A stretch of DNA of 64,000 nucleotides from Paragordius varius (Eukaryota; Nematomorpha), in the NCBI GenBank assembly GCA_964247055.1, contig OZ176053.1, forward strand, positions 2,480,001-2,544,000, written 5' to 3'. The notes beneath the pieces are model-generated. The model saw only the letters and a list, made by a program, of their open reading frames with translations, was not told where the DNA came from and did no database searches. The translations under genes were made by a program, and so were the position numbers. This document shows positions 59,209 to 64,000 of the stretch, piece after piece (position 1 is the first letter of the stretch; each line of letters begins with the position of its first letter).

Positions 59209-61063
59209 ATTTGCTATATTTAATCAAATAGAGTCGTATATAATTAAACATTTTTATAATTGAACATTAAGTATATATACAATATTCTAATCGTTTAATA
59301 CAACTTATGATTCAAATATTTCGATCAATTTCACATTAAAATTATAAGAAATACAGTATCGGGCATAAAATAATATTAGTCCATATGAAAATAAAAAATG
59401 TTTTGTGTATATACAACTAGGCTTGCTTTTTTAAAAAAAACATTTTTTTATTCTTTTATGGACTAATATTGTTTTATGCCATACGCTACTGTATAACATG
59501 AAATATATTACTCATGCTATAAAAGATCTGTATTTACAAGTTAACTTAAATAATTTTTTAATGCTAATACAATGAATCCTTTTTCATTTTTAAAAATTTC
59601 GCCAATGATAAAATTATTATTTTTTGAATTATAAGAAAAGATCAAAAAAATAGTTATAAAAATATTTTAAATTTTTAATTTTTTCAAGAACAGTATTTTA
59701 AATAAACTTAAATAAAAATGGTATAAAAATCAATTAAACTATATATTATTACCAGAACCGTGAAAGATATAGGATTTATTTCCTCGACTAAAACCTTGGT
59801 CATGGAAATCAAGTAAGGTGGAATCAATTCTAACATGAGGGCCTAATAAATTCAAATTAGATAATCATAAACTATTTATCAAATTTTGGGGTAGTTTTTA
59901 GCCCCCAGGGCATTTACTATAATCGGATATTGGGACAAATTTTAAATAAAAATTCTGGGGCCATTATATTAATGATTTTTGAAGTGGAAAAATGAAAATA
60001 AATTCTTTTGATAGCTAAAATTAAGATGTGAAAAAGTGGTGGTCAACATGCGGCGAGAAATTCTATGCGGCCAGGGAAAAATTTGAATTCATAATTTGCA
60101 AAAATATGTTGACAAAATATTGCCTAAATTGATATTCCTCAGAGATTTTTTAAATAAGTCTATCGAAATAGCAAGATGGAGAATTTGCATTGGATTAGTT
60201 ATATTATATATTTAATCCATATATATTGCGAATGCGGCTCGGAAAGCTGTTTTGGACACCCGTAGCTTAAAATAAAATGAATTAACGTTAAAATTTATAA
60301 TGATCATATTTTAATAGTAATTTTTCGATATTTGATTATAAAAATATTTAGGGGCTTTCTAAATCTTACACACTGAAGCGTTCGGAAAATAAAAGATATA
60401 TAAAATAAAGTGTAATGATTTATCGTATTTAAGCACAAAGCACCTATATATAATTTTTAAGGGCGTAAAACTATGATAAAATGTGTCTTAAAAAGTCAAA
60501 CAATATTGAATGTATATTGTACCTGATTTCCAAATTTTACAGGTATCACTTGGACAAAATCGGGAAACAAAGGGAACTATGACATGTTAGGTAATTAAAT
60601 TTACTTAGACTAGAAAATTCCCATTTCATTTCAAAATAAAAATCAGGAGCGTCATTAATGGCTTTTAAGATGCGTGGTATCGTTTCCATTTCTTTGACAT
60701 AACGCTGATAATAACGATATTGCATTAATAGTTGCAAGAGTTTTGGATCACCTATACTGATTGCTTCATGTATGACTATTAAAATATAAAAATTATAAAT
60801 ATACTAGACCAACCATCTTTACTAAGCGTATCAACAACACTAGCTCCAGCCTCTAATAAAATTTTAACGGAATCATATCGGTTGAGTAAAACGGCCAATT
60901 CAAGCGGTGTTTGACCAAACTGATTAGATAAATCGATATTGCACTATGGAAATTATAAAATGTTTTAAACCTCATTTTTGAGTAATTTTTGCAATAACTT
61001 ATTATCATTATTCCAAACGGCGAAATGTAAAGGGTATTGGGCAAAAACTTTGGAAGGGATCAT
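50774..61063 (-). CDS. ANKRD13: ANKRD13 homologue (ankyrin repeats, UIM ubiquitin binding), 15 exons
   Basis: ANKRD13 proteins bind Lys63-linked ubiquitin on endocytosed receptors through UIMs. Exons in transcript order: 61063-60971, 60943-60805, 60775-60605, 60576-60523, 59842-59753, 58617-58428, 58052-57989, 56174-55958, 55109-54897, 54036-53420, 52605-52503, 52369-52187, 51743-51672, 51319-51180, 50896-50774. Phases agree and the total is 2469 nt (822 residues; human ANKRD13A has 590). Landmarks are PLHFAVWNNDNKLLQKLL and GQTPLELAVLLNRYDSVKIL (ankyrin, 10-70), DFYFEMKWEFSS, SRFCPSDTCKIWKSG, the GRNKSYIFHG-like block RGNKSYIFHGSG, FRATIWLSEECPLSL (about 593-607), LPPGFPVKI, IPLFHVLNARITFGN, and two C-terminal UIMs (DDEELERVLQLS, DDYHKALQLS; 782-818). 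Extra length is Asn/Ser-rich and sits in exons 8-10. The first three introns are 27, 29 and 28 nt. Confidence 0.95.
50926..51165. repeat. Family A MITE filling ANKRD13 intron 14
   Basis: TTATACGGACAAAACGTAAA at one end and TTTTTTACGTTTTGTCATAT at the other are the inverted subterminal blocks of family A. The 283-nt intron (50897-51179) is almost wholly this element. Tips are diverged. Confidence 0.6.
54400..54546. mobile_element. Family B palindromic MITE, clean copy
   Basis: 147 bp from CAGTATGTATTTCAATGGTT to AACCATTAAATGCATACTG. Internal inverted blocks are CACACTTTAGTTCGGCAAT and ACTAGAGTGTGAGATAAGC. Right flank TA. It lies in ANKRD13 intron 9. Confidence 0.75.
55130..55341. mobile_element. 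Tc1-like palindromic MITE (separate family)
   Basis: 212 bp, TIRs CAGTCATGTATCCTTTATTT and AAATAAAGGATACATGACTG, flanked by TA. The two halves are nearly perfect inverted copies with ACAAGAGCTCTATGGTA in the centre arms. It ends 20 bp from the acceptor of ANKRD13 exon 9. Confidence 0.8.
55676..55838. mobile_element. Family B palindromic MITE
   Basis: CAGTATGCATTTAAATGGTT at the left; ACAGGAGTGTATGGATAAAA is mirrored by TTTTTCCATACATTAGTGTG; right end AACACGCAACCATTATTTTG. It lies in ANKRD13 intron 8, 120 bp from exon 8. Confidence 0.7.
56258..56544. mobile_element. Family A Tc1-like MITE, intact copy
   Basis: 287 bp with TIRs CAGTAAAAATGGAAATTATA and TATAATACCAATTTTTACTG and TA flanks. Inner blocks are AAAAGTCAACCACACTTTTT and GTTGTTGTCTTTTGG. 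It lies in ANKRD13 intron 7. Confidence 0.8.
56600..56756. repeat. Family B MITE, partial copy
   Basis: The GTTGGGCAATCTGCAACACA, then AGTAGTGTCAGG, left block and CACTACTGAGTTGCAAATTT right block are inverted copies. The outer tip on the left is lost. It sits 56 bp from the family A copy at 56258. Confidence 0.6.
57115..57150. repeat. (AT)n microsatellite in ANKRD13 intron 7
   Basis: About 18 TA dinucleotides, the longest in the window. Confidence 0.9.
57547..57796. mobile_element. Family D element, copy in ANKRD13 intron 7
   Basis: TATATACCATTTATAATACA with one to two 21-bp units at the left; AGGGTGAATTTGAATTGTAA, then ATGGTATA, at the right. About 250 bp, non-coding, with interior ATTATGTGTTTTTGAACTAA as in the EFR3 copies. 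Confidence 0.75.
58300..58378. repeat. Family G hAT-like element, right end
   Basis: GAAATTTCTCGCGGACCATA, then CGTGTTAGACCTCCCCTG, matches the right end of the copy at 6808-7093. The left end is not identified. It lies in ANKRD13 intron 6. Confidence 0.5.
59178..59206. repeat. (AT)n microsatellite in ANKRD13 intron 5
   Basis: About 15 TA dinucleotides. Confidence 0.85.
59354..59491. mobile_element. Tc1-like palindromic MITE, 138 bp
   Basis: TIRs CAGTATCGGGCATAAAATAA and TTGTTTTATGCCATACGCTA plus CTG, with TA flanks; inner inverted AATATTAGTCCATA and TATGGACTAATATT. It lies in ANKRD13 intron 5. Confidence 0.8.
60027..60264. repeat. Family G hAT-like element, degenerate
   Basis: GTGGTCAACATGCGGCGAGA at the left and AAAGCTGTTTTGGACACCCG at the right; the interior has GGCCAGGG and GCGAATGCGGCTCGG. 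It lies in ANKRD13 intron 4. Confidence 0.5.
60577..60604 (-). other. 28-nt intron, ANKRD13 intron 3
   Basis: Starts GTAAATTTA and ends TGTCATAG. Removal gives WEFSSLIPFVSRFCPSD, gap-free against WEFTSWVPLVSRICPND. A donor 6 bp earlier is possible but would drop two conserved positions. Confidence 0.85.
60776..60804 (-). other. 29-nt intron, ANKRD13 intron 2
   Basis: Starts GTATATTTA and ends TTTTAATAG. Removal gives KDGWSIIHEAISIGDP, which aligns gap-free with QGWTVLHEAVSTGDP of vertebrate ANKRD13A. Two other possible donors nearby break the frame or lose the Gly-Trp. Confidence 0.85.
60944..60970 (-). other. 27-nt intron, ANKRD13 intron 1
   Basis: Starts GTTTAAAAC and ends TTTCCATAG on the minus strand. 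Reading through would give a stop at the second codon; removal joins NE to CNIDLSNQFGQTPL in frame, restoring the ankyrin repeat. Confidence 0.85.
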
Positions 61064-62175
61064 AATTCACCTGGTCCCTAACCCATTTATGTTAAGGCAT
61101 ATGAGTTAAATAACTGGCTTTTATAGCGTTATAAAGCAGTTTTAAAAATATTTTATCCTGTTTTTGGGCAGTTAAAACTTTTTAACTTATTTTAGAAACT
61201 AGTAACATGTAGCAAAATAGTTTTACCAAATTTTCTATAGACCTTCATTATAATTTTGGGTATTGATAACCCCCACCTGTTTAAAAAATGGTTGATATAA
61301 ATTTCATTAACGCCATTTTAAAGGTGGGTAATTACATATAATTAATGCCCCAATTTATTTGAAAAGACTCTATAGGATCAATCTTAAGGCAATAATAAAA
61401 TCAGTTTTCTACAAGAATAATATACAATACAACCATTTTTTTCTGCCTAAATTGATGTTTAGGATTTTTATAAGAATTTAATTATTTAGCTATAGAATCT
61501 AAAAAGCATGATTTTTAGCTAAAATGTTTGAAATAAAAGTGGTGCCGAAGTAAGTGGGTAATTTTTAACTTCATAGTTGGCTTATTAGTTATAAATGCAT
61601 TATATACTTTTCTAACATATCTCTATCAAGTCACAATGACTTAATAAATGTGTCTACATCATTACAGTAATTGTTATATGAGTATTTATAATTAATCTTA
61701 CTATCAGTTATGTCATACCATAAAAAATATAATTATCGGCTAAGTCATTTTCTGACATTATTGAATTTATGTAATCTCATACAATTTTATATACAAATTT
61801 TTTACACTTTAACGGTAGGGTATAAGAGCAAGTTAATTGATCACACTAGACAAAAACTATGACTATTTTAAATGCCATTCTTGTAAATTTTGATTATTTC
61901 ATTAAAGTACTTAAGTGTATGCAAAAAAATGGTCTAACACTTAAGTATGCTTATCGATAATTTTTGGCTCCGATTTAACATTAAACTCGAATTCAAAATT
62001 ACAAGTTTTGAATATATAACAATGTATTTAATATCATTGAAATAAATCAATCATGTAATAGTTATTTGGGTTTATAGGGTCAAAATTTTAAAACCAAAAA
62101 TTTTCAAGAGACTAACTAATTTGAAAATCATATAAATTATTTAAATATAATTTTTAGGGTTATATTAGTATTCAA
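61064..62175. other. ANKRD13 upstream region
   Basis: Presumed promoter and leader of ANKRD13 on the minus strand. No gene and no clear core promoter element seen. Confidence 0.35.
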
Positions 62176-62749
62176 TTAACACTTAGATACATACATTTAT
62201 TTTAGTCCTTCGATTAAAATTGGGGGAGTTGGATAACCCAGGCCTGTTTAAAATTAAATACTCTAAAAACTATTTAAGGAATCAAAACCATGGCAAAATT
62301 TTGGACCTATATAACATTAATAAACCGAAGCATATAAAAAATTTATTAAACAATACTTAATGTTACTTATTTAAATTTAAAACCGAAAGGTAAAAATTTA
62401 GTCAACCTAACATATGTGCATTAGCAAAATTTAAAAAACCACTTTTTCTATTTCTATCAATGATAAATGTAATTTATACAAAATAGCTTTAATTTTGACG
62501 TTAGAATCAAATAAACACGATATTTTGCAAAAATTTTGTAAAATAAAATGGGCCGAAGTAGATTGACATGGAACTTTTTTTTTCAAAACAAAATTTTATT
62601 TAGATATCTTGGCTTTTTATATAATTTTTATTAGGAGAGAAGCATAAATTTAAATTGGGACTGCTTCCTTCATTAGTTTTAAAAATACAAATTTAAATTT
62701 ATTTTTATTCTGGGGTATTTAGATACCCCAAATTGAATCAATGTGTTAA
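62176..62749 (+). mobile_element. Family C TTAA-flanked element, near-complete copy
   Basis: 574 bp from TTAACACTTAGATACATACA to TTGAATCAATGTGTTAA. The right hairpin GGGGTATTTAGATACCCC is intact; the left reads GGGGGAGTTGGATAACCC. It is very close in sequence to the copy at 3296. Confidence 0.75.
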
Positions 62750-62814
62750 AACAAAATCTTCAAAAAAGCCTTTGGTTTTTTTAATTAAAATTATTATTAT
62801 CATAATCTTTTTAT

Positions 62815-63432
62815 TTAGTAGAGAATAAAATGTATAGTTATAACTGTAAGTTTATTGCATGGCTATAAAAGATCAAGAATACCTTAAATCAAATTTTTGT
62901 CATCAAATTTTGAAATTATAAAATTAATTAATATTGATAAGATGGTATTTTTTCAAAAACAAAGAACTCAAAAATGGCTGTTTTGAGTGACATAAAAACG
63001 ATAAAAAATGTTTTCATCAAAAAAAACTTTCTTGTATTATCTTTTTTGGACATTCATCATCATGTAAACAAAGTTTGAGCTATTTTAATCCACTAGTTTT
63101 AAAAATATAATAATTAAAAAATATGCTCTCCCTTCGCGCGTTTGTCGCTCTTTGTGTCCAATATTAACTCTCGATGTAATACATATTAGTGTGCATTTTA
63201 TAGAGTTTTCATTTATCTTTCGAATGATATATTACAAATGGGCCTTTGGTATATTTTTATAGAAAAACATTTTTTAGTAAAATTTTGATGAAGAGGGCGC
63301 ATAATCAAAAAAATTAAATTATACAAAATTCTTAGGTAGAATTATTGATTTGGATTTACTGTAAAAATATACTAAATATCAAAAAATGCTAAAGAACTTG
63401 AGTGGCAGAAAAATTTGTTGTCTAGTGTTATG
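62815..63432. repeat. Family F element, inverted partial copy
   Basis: Reverse complement of 38052-38625: TTGTTGTCTAGTGTTAT at its right edge is the family tip, and the GCGCGTTTGTCGCTCTTTGT island is conserved. The other half of the element is absent. Confidence 0.7.
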
Positions 63433-64000
63433 ATCCGCAAATAAATATGGATTTTTTCATATACCCTTTCAAAAAAATTTTAAGCGATATGGTACCTTAG
63501 GTTTTCAAAAAATGTTTAACCATAGAAGAGGATTTCGGAAAGTTTCTATCTATGATCTATAGAGGAGTTCAAAAAATTCATTTAAATAAATGGCCTATTT
63601 GGAAGATCAAAAGCATTTTTTTATTTTTATTATAAAAACGTTAAATGATCCTTTTTAGGTGATGAATTTAAATTTTATTTAAAATACTTTGATCCAAAGT
63701 GTCATTTTTGAAATGGATGATATAACAACTAGCAATGATGTCTCTACATGATAATATTATTATCCGGAGCAAGGGTGTCATGCGGTTGTCTAAGAAATTA
63801 TGTGCCGCCTGCCAAAAATTTTCGAAATCGCATAATAAATAAAAATTCCAAAAATGCAAAAAATGCACACATAATCTTGGAATTGATATTTTTTGTAATT
63901 TTGAATTAACTCTCCACAGCGAGGGCAAACATTGAATAGTTATATTTTCTGCACTTACAGTCTTATGTAATAAAATATTTAAAAAATGGTTTTATTTTTT
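63433..64000. other. Right edge, no gene recognised
   Basis: A segment at 63770-63830 (AAGGGTGTCATGCGGTTGTC) recalls the hAT-like family G ends. The minus-strand open frame 63668-63928 has no protein similarity I can name. Confidence 0.35.

Noticed and set aside
60801-60810. Alternative donors GTCTAG or GTTGGT for ANKRD13 intron 2
   Set aside because: The first breaks the frame; the second removes the conserved Gly-Trp. The GTATAT donor gives a gap-free alignment.
1-64000. tRNA, rRNA or small nuclear RNA genes
   Set aside because: No segment showed tRNA-like box A and box B or other recognisable RNA gene signatures by eye; a covariance-model scan would be needed to exclude them fully.

Overview
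The window reads as a stretch of an animal nuclear genome. It is strongly A+T-rich (roughly three quarters by eye), its genes have many GT-AG introns, and they encode metazoan proteins: MAP3K4, EFR3, an RD3-family protein and ANKRD13. The clade cannot be fixed from the sequence. Three 27-29 nt introns at the 5' end of ANKRD13 are unusually small; very short introns are known in some flatworms and a few other lophotrochozoan lineages, but that is only a hint.

Layout from left to right. Bases 543-2345 (minus) are one large MAP3K4 exon whose gene continues past the left edge. Bases 2380-16800 hold no gene I can support and are packed with dispersed repeats, including a 2-kb palindrome inserted into another element. 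EFR3 (plus) runs from 17073 to 41881 in 27 exons; I reassembled it by homology and splice phase, and the exons sum to 1421 codons plus stop. An RD3-family gene (plus, 43178-48280, two exons) follows, then a two-exon gene for a secreted protein of unknown family (plus, 48892-50489). ANKRD13 (minus, 50774-61063, 15 exons, 822 codons) converges on it tail to tail. The last 2.9 kb are repeats.

The genes do not form a pathway. EFR3 is the plasma-membrane anchor of the PI4KIIIalpha complex, MAP3K4 is a stress-MAPK kinase kinase, ANKRD13 proteins bind ubiquitinated cargo on endocytic membranes, and RD3 proteins control membrane guanylate cyclase in vertebrate photoreceptors.

The most unusual content is the repeat landscape. 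I separated several families, labelled A-H here. A is a Tc1-like MITE with TA target sites. B is a palindromic MITE. C is TTAA-flanked with GGGGTAT/ATACCCC hairpins. D and E are two related families whose ends are inverted arrays of a 21-bp unit. F is a 1-kb TIR element. G is a hAT-like MITE. H is a dispersed repeat that keeps company with C. Two LINE copies are folded back on themselves (5' inversion). Several elements end within 20 bp of splice sites, so they form much of the introns' splice-proximal sequence.
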